This document shows positions 8,962 to 18,900 of a stretch of 64,000 nucleotides of DNA, piece by piece. The stretch lies in NCBI GenBank assembly GCA_012840975.1, contig DUVP01000010.1, positions 1 through 64,000 of the forward strand, read 5' to 3'. Below the pieces are notes generated by a model that was given only the letters and a program-made list of their open reading frames with translations, made no database searches and was not told where the DNA came from. Position 1 is the stretch's first letter. Every line of letters begins with the position of its first letter. This stretch comes from Mogibacterium sp. (GTDB lineage: Bacteria; Bacillota; Clostridia; Peptostreptococcales; Anaerovoracaceae). The position numbers were made by a program, and so were the translations under genes.

Positions 8962-9537
8962 ATGGCACTTAGAAATATATATGAAAGAGGAGAGGAGATT
9001 CTCTCTAAAAAATGCAAACCTGTGAAGGAGATAACACCTCGAATTATACAATTATGCGAGGATATGGTTGAAACCATGAAAGAGGCTGATGGTGTCGGTC
9101 TTGCCGCACCGCAGGTTGGAGTAATGAAAAGAGTTTTTGTTGCCATGCCTCATGTTGAATCCGAAGATGAAGAGGTTGTCGGGAAGGTCTATTATATGAT
9201 AAATCCCGAGATAACATATACGGAGGGAGAACAGGAATCAAGTGAAGGCTGTCTGTCAGTGCCCGGATATATGGGACTTGTAGACAGACCGATGAAAATC
9301 GGTGTTAAAGCGATGGGTCTTGATGGTAAAGTTAAAGAATATGAATTTGAAGGCTTTGAGGCAACTGTTATGTGTCATGAAAATGATCACCTTAACGGGA
9401 TCCTATACTCCGATATAGCAAAAGATTTTATGACGATAGAAGAGTATACGGAGAAACTTGGAGCACTTAAGGAAGAACAGGAAAATTCAAAACTTAAAGA
9501 ATCGATGACTGATGTTTCCTGTACAAATGAAGAATAG
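8962..9537 (+). CDS. def: Peptide deformylase
   Basis: A 191-residue metalloenzyme that removes the N-formyl group from new proteins. All three PDF motifs are present: GVGLAAPQVG near residue 42, EGCLSVPG near 95, and the metal site CHENDHLNG near 138. It carries a charged C-terminal tail of about 25 residues after the catalytic core. It is co-transcribed with fmt, which adds the formyl group to initiator tRNA, a standard pairing. Confidence 0.96.
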   Translation: MALRNIYERGEEILSKKCKPVKEITPRIIQLCEDMVETMKEADGVGLAAPQVGVMKRVFVAMPHVESEDEEVVGKVYYMINPEITYTEGEQESSEGCLSVPGYMGLVDRPMKIGVKAMGLDGKVKEYEFEGFEATVMCHENDHLNGILYSDIAKDFMTIEEYTEKLGALKEEQENSKLKESMTDVSCTNEE

Positions 9538-9553
9538 AATGGTCAATAAAGAA

Positions 9554-10492
9554 ATGAAAATAGTTTTTATGGGAACTCCGGAACTTGCGGCTGTAACTCT
9601 TAAGAAGCTTATAGATGACGGATATGAGATTCCCCTTGTTATAACCCAGCCTGACAGAAAGGGAAACAGGAATAAAATTATTTTTTCACCTGTTAAGTTA
9701 ATGGCTTTGGAGAATGGTATTGATGTCGAGCAGCCTGTAAGTATCAGGAGAGACGAGAGCTTGATTAAAAAGCTGCATCAGATATCTCCGGATATGATAG
9801 TCGTAGCAGCTTTCGGTCAGATATTGCCGGAATCGGTTCTGGAAATTCCGCCACTTGGCTGTATCAATGTTCACGGATCATTACTCCCTGAATTAAGAGG
9901 AGCGTCACCTATGCAAACCGCCATCCTGGAAGGTAAGGACAAAACCGGAGTTACAATTATGAGAATGGATACAGGAATGGACACCGGGGATATGATAAGC
10001 AGGGTCGAATGCGATATACTAGGTAAAGACATAATCGAAGTTTCAGATATACTTGCAGAAGAGGGTGCGAATCTTCTTTCCGATACAATTCCAAGTATAG
10101 CAGATGGCAGTGCTGTCTATGAGAAACAGGATGATTCAAAAGCCACCTATGCCAGAATGATAAATAAGAAAGATGGAATGACGGATTTTTCTGAATCGGC
10201 GATTATGGTCGAAAGAAAAATAAGAGCATATCTGGAATGGCCGAACTGCTACAGTTATCTTGACGGCAAACAGGTAAAATTTTATAAAGCGGATGTACAG
10301 GATACTGCCGCTGACGGTAAACCCGGAACAATAACTGATGTAGAGAAAAACTCTTACTCTGTAAATTGCGGAGAAGGAAAGATACGCATTATAGAGCAGC
10401 AGCTTCAGGGTAAGAAAAGAATGAGTGCCGGAGATTTCATGAGAGGATATAAACTGTCTCATGGAGACAGTTTTGAAATGAAGGAGGATTAA
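9554..10492 (+). CDS. fmt: Methionyl-tRNA formyltransferase
   Basis: A 312-residue enzyme that formylates Met-tRNA(fMet) with 10-formyl-THF. I chose ATG 9554 because the family begins with MKIVFMGTPE; in-frame upstream ATGs at 9512 and 9539 would add up to 14 residues. Key motifs are HGSLLPELRGASPMQ near 110 (catalytic Asn-His-Asp environment) and MDTGMDTGD near 140. The C-terminal tRNA-binding domain is present. Confidence 0.95.
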   Translation: MKIVFMGTPELAAVTLKKLIDDGYEIPLVITQPDRKGNRNKIIFSPVKLMALENGIDVEQPVSIRRDESLIKKLHQISPDMIVVAAFGQILPESVLEIPPLGCINVHGSLLPELRGASPMQTAILEGKDKTGVTIMRMDTGMDTGDMISRVECDILGKDIIEVSDILAEEGANLLSDTIPSIADGSAVYEKQDDSKATYARMINKKDGMTDFSESAIMVERKIRAYLEWPNCYSYLDGKQVKFYKADVQDTAADGKPGTITDVEKNSYSVNCGEGKIRIIEQQLQGKKRMSAGDFMRGYKLSHGDSFEMKED

Positions 10493-10494
10493 AT

Positions 10495-11199
10495 ATGTAC
10501 TATTATTACGATTACACTTGGATAGTGCTTATACCTGCAATAATCTTTACAATGTATGCGCAGGGAAAGATAAAAAAAGCGTATAGAGTGTATTCTGAGA
10601 TTAGAAACAGCACAGGTATTACAGGTGCGGAAGCAGCAAGGAGGATGATGGATGCAAACGGTCTGTCGGGTCTGGAGATCAATATTTTGGATTCCGGAAA
10701 TTCGTTGATGAACTATTATGACCCAAGGAAAAAGAACCTCAACCTTTCACAAGAAGTTTATGCATCAAACTCTATCTCTTCCGTTGCAATAGCATGCCAT
10801 GAGGTTGCTCACGCTATACAGGATGAAAGGCGTTATGCACCTCTTATATTCAGAAATGCCATAGTACCTGTGGTCAATCTTACACAGATGTTCTCATGGC
10901 CGTTAATTTTGATAGGTTTGTTCCTGTCTTCAGCATCACCGTACGGAAGCTTGTTGTTTCTCATAGGTGTGGCATGTTTTATGTTTGTAATAATTTTTCA
11001 TCTTGTGACATTGCCTGTGGAGATTAATGCATCAAACATGGCGCTTGAACAGATGAGAGTTCTCGGAATGTGTAATGAAGAAGACTATGTCGGCTCAAGA
11101 ACAGTTCTCAAGGCTGCGGCTATGACGTATATTGCAGCTCTGGCGACTGCTGTTGCAAGTTTGTTGAGAGTTCTTTTGATTGCAGGAAGAAGACGCTAG
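10495..11199 (+). CDS. YugP-like zinc metallopeptidase, membrane-bound
   Basis: A 234-residue member of the Zn_peptidase_2 family. An N-terminal membrane segment is followed by the zinc-binding helix IACHEVAHAIQD near residue 98, then two or three hydrophobic segments (about 120-185). The C-terminal segment may also be membrane associated. The substrate is unknown. The gene begins two bases after fmt behind a strong AAGGAGG site and lies ten bases before rsmB. Similar neighbours (def-fmt-yugP-rsmB-prpC-prkC) are common in Clostridia and suggest an envelope housekeeping role. Confidence 0.9.
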   Translation: MYYYYDYTWIVLIPAIIFTMYAQGKIKKAYRVYSEIRNSTGITGAEAARRMMDANGLSGLEINILDSGNSLMNYYDPRKKNLNLSQEVYASNSISSVAIACHEVAHAIQDERRYAPLIFRNAIVPVVNLTQMFSWPLILIGLFLSSASPYGSLLFLIGVACFMFVIIFHLVTLPVEINASNMALEQMRVLGMCNEEDYVGSRTVLKAAAMTYIAALATAVASLLRVLLIAGRRR

Positions 11200-11208
11200 G
11201 AGGATATT

Positions 11209-12474
11209 TTGTCAGCATCAGCAGACTGGCTTGCTGTATTTGAAGCCCTAAAAAGGATTTATACAGAGGAAGGGTTTTCCAATATAGCCATAAACGAGGC
11301 TGTCTATAAACATAAAGGCTGTAAAGACAGTTTTGTAAGGGCGTTTACAAAAGGCGTGATTCGTGACACGACACGCCTTGATTTTATTATAGGGAAACTT
11401 GCGGTTAACGGACTCAAAAGTATAAAAAACAGGTCGCTTATTATTTTGAGAATGGGGATATATGCTATAGAATCTCTGGACAGCGTTCCAAATCATGCAG
11501 CTGTAAATCAAGCGGTTTCTCTTGCAAAAAAAGTTGCAAAGGGAACGGACAAATTCATCAATGCAATTCTTAGAGAGTATCTTAGAAAAGAAACGTCTAT
11601 AGAAATACCGGATGATTTATCAGTAAAGTATTCATTTCATCCGACCATTGTAAATTTGATAAAGAGGCAGTATGGTGATGAAGCAAAAAAAATAATTGCC
11701 GAATTAAATAAACCTTCTCCATTAATCTTAAGAGCTAATATGACTAAAACAACAGTGCAAAACTTAATTTTCATGCTTACGGACCGGAGAATAAAGGCTG
11801 AGCCTGTAGAAGATTCAGCCAATGCAGTTATAGTATATGGTGGAGAAATTATCGGAACTGACATATATAAAGAAGGTTACTGCACAGTTCAAAGTTTATC
11901 ATCTATAAAGGCGATAGAAGCTTTATCACCCGAACCTGGAAGCCTGGTGCTGGATATGTGTTCAGCTCCGGGAGGCAAAGCGACTGCTATTGCAGAAATG
12001 ATGGGAGATATCGGAAAAATTACAGCCTGTGACATCCACGATCATAGACTTGAACTTATAGAAGCTTCGGCACGAAGACTTGATCTTAAATGCATTAGCA
12101 CAGAGCCGGCAGACGGAACCGTTACGAGAGATGATTTTCTGGAAAAGTTTGATTATGTCCTGGCTGATGTTCCGTGTTCAGGACTTGGAACATGTGGGAG
12201 CAAACCGGAAATAAAACTGAGGCCTATACAGGAAAAGAATCCTGAACTCAGAAAAATTCAGATTGCTATACTTCAAAATGCTTTAAAATATGTTAAAGAA
12301 GGCGGGTATGTTGAATACTCAACATGCACTCTTAACAAAGAGGAAAATGAAAGTGTAGTAAAAGAGTGTATTAAAAGCTGTAGTTTTGCTCGTATTGTTG
12401 AAATGCAAACAATTTTGCCATATAATAATTTAGTAGGTTTTTTCTATGCTATCATACAGAAAAAACCTCATTAA
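11209..12474 (+). CDS. rsmB: 16S rRNA (cytosine-967-C5)-methyltransferase RsmB
   Basis: A 421-residue protein with an N-terminal NusB-like RNA-binding domain (about 1-140) and a C-terminal SAM methyltransferase domain. SAM-binding motif LDMCSAPGGKATAIAE is near residue 248. The two cysteines of m5C methyltransferases are in ADVPCSGLGTCG and EYSTCTLNKEENE. The start is TTG 11209, fixed by an AGGAGG site six bases upstream; the first ATG in frame would cut into the NusB domain. Confidence 0.93.
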   Translation: MSASADWLAVFEALKRIYTEEGFSNIAINEAVYKHKGCKDSFVRAFTKGVIRDTTRLDFIIGKLAVNGLKSIKNRSLIILRMGIYAIESLDSVPNHAAVNQAVSLAKKVAKGTDKFINAILREYLRKETSIEIPDDLSVKYSFHPTIVNLIKRQYGDEAKKIIAELNKPSPLILRANMTKTTVQNLIFMLTDRRIKAEPVEDSANAVIVYGGEIIGTDIYKEGYCTVQSLSSIKAIEALSPEPGSLVLDMCSAPGGKATAIAEMMGDIGKITACDIHDHRLELIEASARRLDLKCISTEPADGTVTRDDFLEKFDYVLADVPCSGLGTCGSKPEIKLRPIQEKNPELRKIQIAILQNALKYVKEGGYVEYSTCTLNKEENESVVKECIKSCSFARIVEMQTILPYNNLVGFFYAIIQKKPH

Positions 12475-12493
12475 CGTATAAACGGAGATTTTT

Positions 12494-13228
12494 ATGAGAA
12501 TAGGATATTTAACTGACAAGGGAAGAAGAAGACCCACAAACGAAGACGCTGTAAAGGTTCTTCCCGATCTCAATTTCTTTATGCTTGCTGATGGAGTCGG
12601 AGGAAATAAATCCGGTGAAATAGCCAGCCAATCGGCACTGGACGCACTCGAGAAATTTATAAGACATAATCCGCCTGAATGGCTGGACGGTCGTGATGAA
12701 ATTTTCAGATATTTCAGAGCGGCTATAAATTATGTGAACCAGTTTATTATTAAATTATCGGAAATAAAGCCTCAATATGCCGGTATGGCAACGACCCTGG
12801 TTTTTGCATATATTCATAAAGGGACAATGTATATAGCAAATCTTGGCGACAGCAGAGTCTATCTGATACATAATGGGTTTATTCAACAGATTACAGAAGA
12901 CCATACATATGTTAATGATCTGGTAAAAATGGGAGCAATCGCTAAAGCTGAAGCTGCAACTCATGCTAGAAAAAATGTCATAACGAGGGCAATAGGAGCA
13001 AATGCGAATAATGAGCCGGACTGCTTTAGCGTACCTGTTACAAAAGGTGACAGGATTTTAATTTGCAGCGACGGACTTTATGACGAAGTAGATGAAAATA
13101 CTATTCTTATGAGGATGGTCAGATTTGATGATATGATGAATTGTGCAGAAGATCTTGTTCACATGGCAAATGAAAATAACGGACATGACAATATATCTGT
13201 TATTTGTATAAATATGGTGGAGGATTAA
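12494..13228 (+). CDS. prpC: PP2C-type Ser/Thr protein phosphatase (PrpC/Stp)
   Basis: A 244-residue metal-dependent phosphatase that reverses PrkC phosphorylation. PP2C motifs are RRPTNEDA, MLADGVGGN, ANLGDSRVYLI, CSDGLYDEV and the terminal GHDNISVI. These supply the Asp residues that bind two Mn/Mg ions. prkC starts three bases after its stop, the usual phosphatase-kinase pair. Confidence 0.95.
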   Translation: MRIGYLTDKGRRRPTNEDAVKVLPDLNFFMLADGVGGNKSGEIASQSALDALEKFIRHNPPEWLDGRDEIFRYFRAAINYVNQFIIKLSEIKPQYAGMATTLVFAYIHKGTMYIANLGDSRVYLIHNGFIQQITEDHTYVNDLVKMGAIAKAEAATHARKNVITRAIGANANNEPDCFSVPVTKGDRILICSDGLYDEVDENTILMRMVRFDDMMNCAEDLVHMANENNGHDNISVICINMVED

Positions 13229-13231
13229 CTT

Positions 13232-14923
13232 ATGAGCAGCAGATTATTATCCGGACGTTATGAACTTTTGGAGAAAATCGGCGATGGCGGTATGGCTGTC
13301 GTCTATAAAGGAAAAGATAAGCTGCTTAACAGATTTATAGCAGTCAAGATTTTACGTCCCGAATTTACAAAAGATGCAACCTTTGTGGAGAATTTCAAAA
13401 GAGAATCTCAGGCAGCCGCCGGATTGACACATCCGAATATAGTTGGTGTTTACGATGTAGGAAGAGAAGGTAATATAAATTACATCGTAATGGAACTGAT
13501 TGAGGGGTGTAATTTAAGTGAAATCATAGCTGAAGAAGCACCTATGGATTACAGAAGAGTAATCGACATATCGAAACAGGTTGCTTCAGCACTTCGCGTT
13601 GCACATAAGAATAAAATTATTCACAGAGATGTAAAACCGCACAATATAATGATAACAAACGACGGAGTTGTTAAACTCGCCGATTTCGGTATTGCAAGAG
13701 CGGTAAATGATGCAACACTTTCAACCGGAAGTAAGATTATCGGTTCTGTACATTATTTTTCACCGGAACAGGCAAGAGGCAATTATGTTGATGAAAGATC
13801 CGATATATACTCACTCGGTATCGTAATGTATGAGATGTTGACAGGAAAAGTTCCTTTCGACGGAGAAAACCCTGTTACAGTTGCTTTGAAGCACATTAAT
13901 GAAGAAATATCACCTCCAAGTGAGCTTGTTGAAGGAATACCGCCGGCTCTCGAAAGAGCTGTTATGAAGGCAACCAGCAAATATCAGACCAATAGATACA
14001 CAAGTGCCGATGAACTTATCGAAGAACTTGATAATATTGATTTTGTTACAAAGGTAGTCGGTAATTCAATCTTTACACAGGCATCTGAAATTGTTGAAAG
14101 AAGATACGGCAGAAAAAAAGCCGTGTCTGAAGAAGAACCTGAAGAAGAAAAGCCTAAAAAGTCAGATAAAAAGAAAAAAGATAATAAGAAGAAGATTGTA
14201 ATAGCTTTGGCCGTTATTTTGCTTCTTGTTGCAGGTGGCCTGATATTTGCCTGGCAAAAAGGAGTATTCTCGCCTACAAAGCCGGCACCGGACTTCTTAG
14301 ATAAAACAATAGAGGAAGCTGAAAAACTCGCAGAAGAAGAAGGTTTCAAGATAAAACAAGGAAAAGACGTATATTCCAATGAATATCCAGAAGGAAGGAT
14401 ATGTATACAGGATCCCGAACCGGGTACAGAGACGGCTAAGGGAGGTACAATTACTGTCAATGTTTCCAAAGGAAGTAAAGAGGGAATGGTTCCTAATGTC
14501 GTAGGCATGCAAGAGGGCGATGTTGAAGATTTTCTGAAAGAATACGGTTATGAACTTGGAAATGTAAAGACTGCAACTTCACCGGAAAAAGCAGGAAAAG
14601 TTCTTGAGCAGAATCCGGTTGCCGGGACGAAGCTTGATAAAGAAAGTAAAATTGACATAGTTGTATCTGACGGAAAGGGAAAAGAGAAAGGTACAGTACC
14701 ATCTGTTACAAGACAATCTCTTGAAAAAGCAAAGAAGTTAATCAGAGCAGCAGGCTTCGAACCCGGAGAAGTTTCATATGAGTGGAGTGATAGTATAGGC
14801 AAAGGCTATGTAATATGGCAGCAATACCAGGCAAATTCTCTGCTTGATCTTGGAACGACTATTGATCTGGAAGTAAGTTCCGGACCTGAGCCAAATCCGA
14901 ATGACGGCGGTGAAGATGAATAA
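13232..14923 (+). CDS. prkC: PASTA-domain Ser/Thr protein kinase (PrkC/Stk1)
   Basis: A 563-residue membrane kinase that senses muropeptides or lipid II. The cytosolic kinase domain (1 to about 265) has the Gly-loop IGDGGMAVVYKG, catalytic Lys39, HRDVKPHN (Asp133) and DFG at 151. A Lys/Glu-rich juxtamembrane segment and one membrane helix (about 321-341) follow. The outside part has three PASTA modules (about 350-415, 416-485, 486-555). Its phosphorylation is balanced by the upstream PP2C enzyme. Confidence 0.95.
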   Translation: MSSRLLSGRYELLEKIGDGGMAVVYKGKDKLLNRFIAVKILRPEFTKDATFVENFKRESQAAAGLTHPNIVGVYDVGREGNINYIVMELIEGCNLSEIIAEEAPMDYRRVIDISKQVASALRVAHKNKIIHRDVKPHNIMITNDGVVKLADFGIARAVNDATLSTGSKIIGSVHYFSPEQARGNYVDERSDIYSLGIVMYEMLTGKVPFDGENPVTVALKHINEEISPPSELVEGIPPALERAVMKATSKYQTNRYTSADELIEELDNIDFVTKVVGNSIFTQASEIVERRYGRKKAVSEEEPEEEKPKKSDKKKKDNKKKIVIALAVILLLVAGGLIFAWQKGVFSPTKPAPDFLDKTIEEAEKLAEEEGFKIKQGKDVYSNEYPEGRICIQDPEPGTETAKGGTITVNVSKGSKEGMVPNVVGMQEGDVEDFLKEYGYELGNVKTATSPEKAGKVLEQNPVAGTKLDKESKIDIVVSDGKGKEKGTVPSVTRQSLEKAKKLIRAAGFEPGEVSYEWSDSIGKGYVIWQQYQANSLLDLGTTIDLEVSSGPEPNPNDGGEDE

Positions 14924-15800
14924 CACTTCAAATGTTTCCATAGGTAGAGTTGTCGAAGGCAGGGGAGGGTTCTATTTTGTACATGATGATGATAGAGTCA
15001 TAATGGCTACTGCAAGAGGAATTCTCAAAAGAGACGATCAGCTGATATACGTAGGAGATCTGGTCAAATATAAAATTCTTCCGAACGATGAAGCTGTTGT
15101 TACCGAAATTTATAAAAGAAACAATTTTTTGGCAAGACCACCGGTATCCAACCTTGAGATGCTGGTGGTTGTCTTTGCCGCCGCCTCTCCTCAGGTCAAT
15201 TATCCTGTTGTCGATAAGCTGATAGCTGCCTGCGAATTTAAAAATATCGATGTTTCCATATGTATAACCAAGAAAGATCTTGTTACTGAAGAAGAATTAG
15301 AAGAACACTTGAGAATATATGAGAATATATATCCTACGGTATCCGTTAACGGTATAACCGGAGAAGGTATATACGATCTGATGGATATAATCAGAGGCAA
15401 AAACGTTGCTCTTGCCGGACCTTCAGGTGTCGGCAAATCCACAATAATAAATCATATTACAGGTGAGTTTTCTGCAGAAACAGGTTCGATTAGTGAAAGA
15501 ACGGGACGAGGCAGACATACGACCAGACATGTGGAAATATTCTGTCTTCCGGACGGAACCAATGTATATGATACACCGGGCTTTACTTCTTTAGATTTAC
15601 CTGAAGTGGAGATTACGGAAGTCAGAAAAGCTTTTCCGGAATTCAGAAAGCTGAACCTTATGTGCAAATACTCGGATTGTATACATATTAATGAGCCTGA
15701 ATGTGCTGTTAAACATGCACTTTCAGAAGGTAAAATAGGTAAAACAAGATATGATTCCTATTGTTTAATGATAGATGAGGTAAGAAAATGGCAAAAATAG
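14916..15800 (+). CDS. rsgA: Ribosome small-subunit GTPase RsgA
   Basis: A 294-residue circularly permuted GTPase that tests late 30S maturation. The N-terminal OB fold is followed by G4 (CITKKD), G1 (GPSGVGKSTI), G3 (DTPGF) and a zinc site (MCKYSDCIHINEPECAV). ATG 14916 overlaps the prkC stop by eight bases and gives the normal N-terminus; another ATG at 14901 is possible. The prpC-prkC-rsgA-rpe order is typical of Firmicutes. Confidence 0.94.
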   Translation: MNNTSNVSIGRVVEGRGGFYFVHDDDRVIMATARGILKRDDQLIYVGDLVKYKILPNDEAVVTEIYKRNNFLARPPVSNLEMLVVVFAAASPQVNYPVVDKLIAACEFKNIDVSICITKKDLVTEEELEEHLRIYENIYPTVSVNGITGEGIYDLMDIIRGKNVALAGPSGVGKSTIINHITGEFSAETGSISERTGRGRHTTRHVEIFCLPDGTNVYDTPGFTSLDLPEVEITEVRKAFPEFRKLNLMCKYSDCIHINEPECAVKHALSEGKIGKTRYDSYCLMIDEVRKWQK

Positions 15801-16432
15801 CACCATCGATTCTTTCAGCAGATTTTGCGAAACTGGGAGAGGATGTAGATGATGTTCAATCAAGAGGAATAGATTATCTGCATATAGATGTTATGGACGG
15901 CAGTTTTGTTCCCAATATAAGCTTTGGTCCGGCAGTTATGAAGAGCCTGAATGAAATTGCAAAGATACCTTACGATGTTCATCTTATGATTCAAAATCCT
16001 GAGAGATATATCGAGGAGTTTGTCACGGAAAACACAGAGTTTATAACTGTGCATTACGAAGCCTGTCAGGATGTTGCCGGTATGATAGAAACGATTCACG
16101 GCTTTGGTAAAAAAGCCGGTATATCAATAAAACCGGGGACTCCGCCTGAGGTATTGGATGACTATCTTCCCGATCTGGATCTTATTCTTGTGATGTCTGT
16201 CGAGCCGGGTTTCGGCGGACAGAAATTCATGGACATATCAATTTCGAAAATTAAATATTATGCCGAAAAGAGAAAAGAAAACGGATATAATTATATTATA
16301 GAGGTTGATGGAGGTATTAATCCTGAGAATGCATATCTGGTCAAAGAAGCAGGAGCTGACCTTATAGTTGCAGGCTCCGCCGTGTTCAACGCAAAAGACA
16401 GAACATATGCGATAAAGAAAATTAAAGAATAA
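15788..16432 (+). CDS. rpe: Ribulose-phosphate 3-epimerase
   Basis: A 214-residue TIM-barrel enzyme that interconverts ribulose-5-P and xylulose-5-P in the pentose phosphate pathway. Motifs are APSILSADFAKL, HIDVMDGSFVPN, HLMI, MSVEPGFGGQ and DGGI. It overlaps rsgA by 13 bases, so translation is likely coupled. Confidence 0.96.
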   Translation: MAKIAPSILSADFAKLGEDVDDVQSRGIDYLHIDVMDGSFVPNISFGPAVMKSLNEIAKIPYDVHLMIQNPERYIEEFVTENTEFITVHYEACQDVAGMIETIHGFGKKAGISIKPGTPPEVLDDYLPDLDLILVMSVEPGFGGQKFMDISISKIKYYAEKRKENGYNYIIEVDGGINPENAYLVKEAGADLIVAGSAVFNAKDRTYAIKKIKE

Positions 16433-16484
16433 AAAAGCCGGATGCTCTACGCATAAAAAGCGCTGAATAGCCATAAAAATTCAC

Positions 16485-16529
16485 ATCCTTGAGACTCAGA
16501 AAGGTGTACTGAACTCAAGGATTTTTTTT
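16485..16529 (+). terminator. Terminator after rpe
   Basis: The perfect stem ATCCTTGAG / CTCAAGGAT has a 20-base loop and is followed by eight T. It ends the def-to-rpe transcript. comEC begins 34 bases later, so either some readthrough or an unseen promoter drives it. Confidence 0.8.
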
Positions 16530-16562
16530 GTTACGATTTTCGGAGAGACTCGGAGGATCGTA

Positions 16563-18899
16563 ATGCTGAGAAGGAGACTGTTCGCCTATACAGTGATGTT
16601 TGTAGCAGGTATAGCTGCAGGCTACTTGATGTTTGAAAGTCATAAATATCTTCTAGCTCCTTTGTTGATGATCTCTGTATCATTAGGAACTGCAAAAGCA
16701 AAATTCAATTCTGAGAACAATCTAAAGGAAAGAAAGAAACTTTTAGCGTTTATTATCCTGGGATTCATAGTATTTACATTAAAGTATATCGATTTTAATT
16801 CCCCAATATACTCCGGTGATATTAAAACAGATCCTTTGTCTCAAAGAAAAATAGAAGGAATAATTATAAATATAGTAGAGGAGGAAAACAGGGTTGTATT
16901 AGTTGTAAAAGAAAGCAGATTAAAACATATAGGAAAAATAAGGGTCACTTTTTACGGAGATTTGAATTTTTTAAATGATATCTCAATAGAAAGACCGACA
17001 GAACTCTTAGGATCGGAAGTTCAGTGTTACGGAAAACTTAGAGAACCTACAGGAGCGGATAACCCGAACTGTTTTAACTACAGGACTTATCTCAGGTCTA
17101 AAGGAATAAGGTATACTCTCTCTGCAAAGTATATTTCAGTTATAAGTAATGAAGCCGGCGTCTATTGGAAATATAAGAGAAGGATTATGCAATCCAGAGA
17201 AAAATTTCTGGATAATTTTAATGAGGAAAATGAGATAAGAGGATTTATTAAAGGTGTGATATTCGGAGATAAGACGGATATAGATGAAGAAACACTGGAA
17301 GAGTTTTCTGTAAACTCAACAGGTCACATACTTGCCGTCAGCGGTCTGCATGTAGGGTTTCTTTTTACACTTCTCAATCTGATTACAGGTAAAAGAAAAT
17401 CTTTTGGAATTACATTGATAATCTTTATCATCCTTGTAGTATATGGAGAGATGACCCTTTGGAGTGCCTCGACTGTCAGAGCGGTAATTATGCTTACAGT
17501 GGGGATGTTTTCAATGTATGTTAAAAGACCTTTTGATTTACTTTCTGCAGTAAGTTTTTCGGCGATGACAATTTTAATATGGAATCCGTATCAGTTGTTT
17601 GTGACCGGTTTTCAATTATCATTTTTAGCATTACTCGGAATTTCTTTTCTCTCAAAACCCGTCTCATATTTTGTCGGAGACAGTATAGCCGCTCCTCTCG
17701 CAGTGCAGATTGCAGTTGCTCCCTTGACGGCATTTACATTTAACAGATTTAATCCTCTATCGCTTTTTATAAATATACCCGTGATCTTTGTTTCTTCATT
17801 ACTGGTGCCGATTTCAATAATAGCACTTGCATTGGAAAACCTCGCAGGAAATAGTCCAATAATACTGATAGAAATCACGAAGGGAATCTCGGAACTTATA
17901 ATTAAGATGAATCACAAGCTTGCAATGGGCGGACTTTACGCACTCGATACAATCGGAATAAGTTCAGCTCTGTTGATAACGGGATATCTTCTTATCTTTA
18001 TTGTTTCATCTGAATGGATGCGTGTAATGATAATGAGAGATAATAAAAAAGAGATGTTCAGAGGGTTAGCTTATATTATATTCCCTATATTGGTTCTTAA
18101 TATAGCACTGTTTGATGTGTTTTCCGATGATGAAATAGTATTCGTTTCTGTTGGACAGGGTGACTGTGTACACATAAAGGCGGAGAACAATCATGCATTG
18201 ATTGATGGGGGAGGTAACAGATTTTATAATGTCGGTAAAAAGATTTTAAAACCGTATTTATTAAAAGCAGGAGTAGGTAATCTTGATGTTGCTTTAATAA
18301 CACATCCTCATACAGATCACTATCTGGGAATAATAGAACTTTCCGAAGTATACAGCATCGGAAAAATAATTTTTCCTGAAGCATATAAAAAGGGCTGCAA
18401 TTCAAAAGACGATTGGTTTACGGAAATAGATTTCATTAATGTAAAAGAGAAAGTCGTATTATCGGAAAATATAGAAATACAGCCGATATGGCCTGTTTAT
18501 AATAAGTCGGCAGATTTGTTACTTAATGACCCGAACGAAAACAATATGGTATATATAATTAATTATAATGGTATTAAAATTATGATGACAGGTGATATTC
18601 TTGAGAGCGATGAATTGGATATGTTAGAATACTACCGTGGTACGGATGTCCTTAAATGCGATGTTCTCAAAGTTGCACATCACGGCAGCAAGTCAAGTAC
18701 AAATGACAGTTTTTTGGATGAAGTTTCTCCGAAAATAGCAGTTATTCAGGTCGGTCTTAATAACATGTATGGTCATCCTTCACAGGAGACAATACAAAAA
18801 CTTGAGGACAGAAATATACAAATATACAGAACCGATTTAAACGGGGCAATAGGGCTTGATATCAGAAAGGATCGCGTTATTATAGATAAGATGAGGTAA
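16563..18899 (+). CDS. comEC: DNA internalisation protein ComEC/Rec2
   Basis: A 778-residue competence channel. N-terminal membrane helices, an OB-like outside domain (about 80-210) and the competence domain with STGHILAVSGLHVGF near residue 258 precede a multi-helix core. A metallo-beta-lactamase domain closes the protein (LITHPHTDHYLG near 580, MMTGDI, VAHHGSKSS). It is full length with intact metal motifs, so natural transformation may be possible. No comEA precedes it; holA follows directly. Confidence 0.93.
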   Translation: MLRRRLFAYTVMFVAGIAAGYLMFESHKYLLAPLLMISVSLGTAKAKFNSENNLKERKKLLAFIILGFIVFTLKYIDFNSPIYSGDIKTDPLSQRKIEGIIINIVEEENRVVLVVKESRLKHIGKIRVTFYGDLNFLNDISIERPTELLGSEVQCYGKLREPTGADNPNCFNYRTYLRSKGIRYTLSAKYISVISNEAGVYWKYKRRIMQSREKFLDNFNEENEIRGFIKGVIFGDKTDIDEETLEEFSVNSTGHILAVSGLHVGFLFTLLNLITGKRKSFGITLIIFIILVVYGEMTLWSASTVRAVIMLTVGMFSMYVKRPFDLLSAVSFSAMTILIWNPYQLFVTGFQLSFLALLGISFLSKPVSYFVGDSIAAPLAVQIAVAPLTAFTFNRFNPLSLFINIPVIFVSSLLVPISIIALALENLAGNSPIILIEITKGISELIIKMNHKLAMGGLYALDTIGISSALLITGYLLIFIVSSEWMRVMIMRDNKKEMFRGLAYIIFPILVLNIALFDVFSDDEIVFVSVGQGDCVHIKAENNHALIDGGGNRFYNVGKKILKPYLLKAGVGNLDVALITHPHTDHYLGIIELSEVYSIGKIIFPEAYKKGCNSKDDWFTEIDFINVKEKVVLSENIEIQPIWPVYNKSADLLLNDPNENNMVYIINYNGIKIMMTGDILESDELDMLEYYRGTDVLKCDVLKVAHHGSKSSTNDSFLDEVSPKIAVIQVGLNNMYGHPSQETIQKLEDRNIQIYRTDLNGAIGLDIRKDRVIIDKMR

Positions 18900-18900
18900 G

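Noticed and set aside
13984-14508. Long minus-strand frame opposite prkC
   Set aside because: Ser/Pro-rich translation produced by the Lys/Glu-rich sense strand; no homology features.
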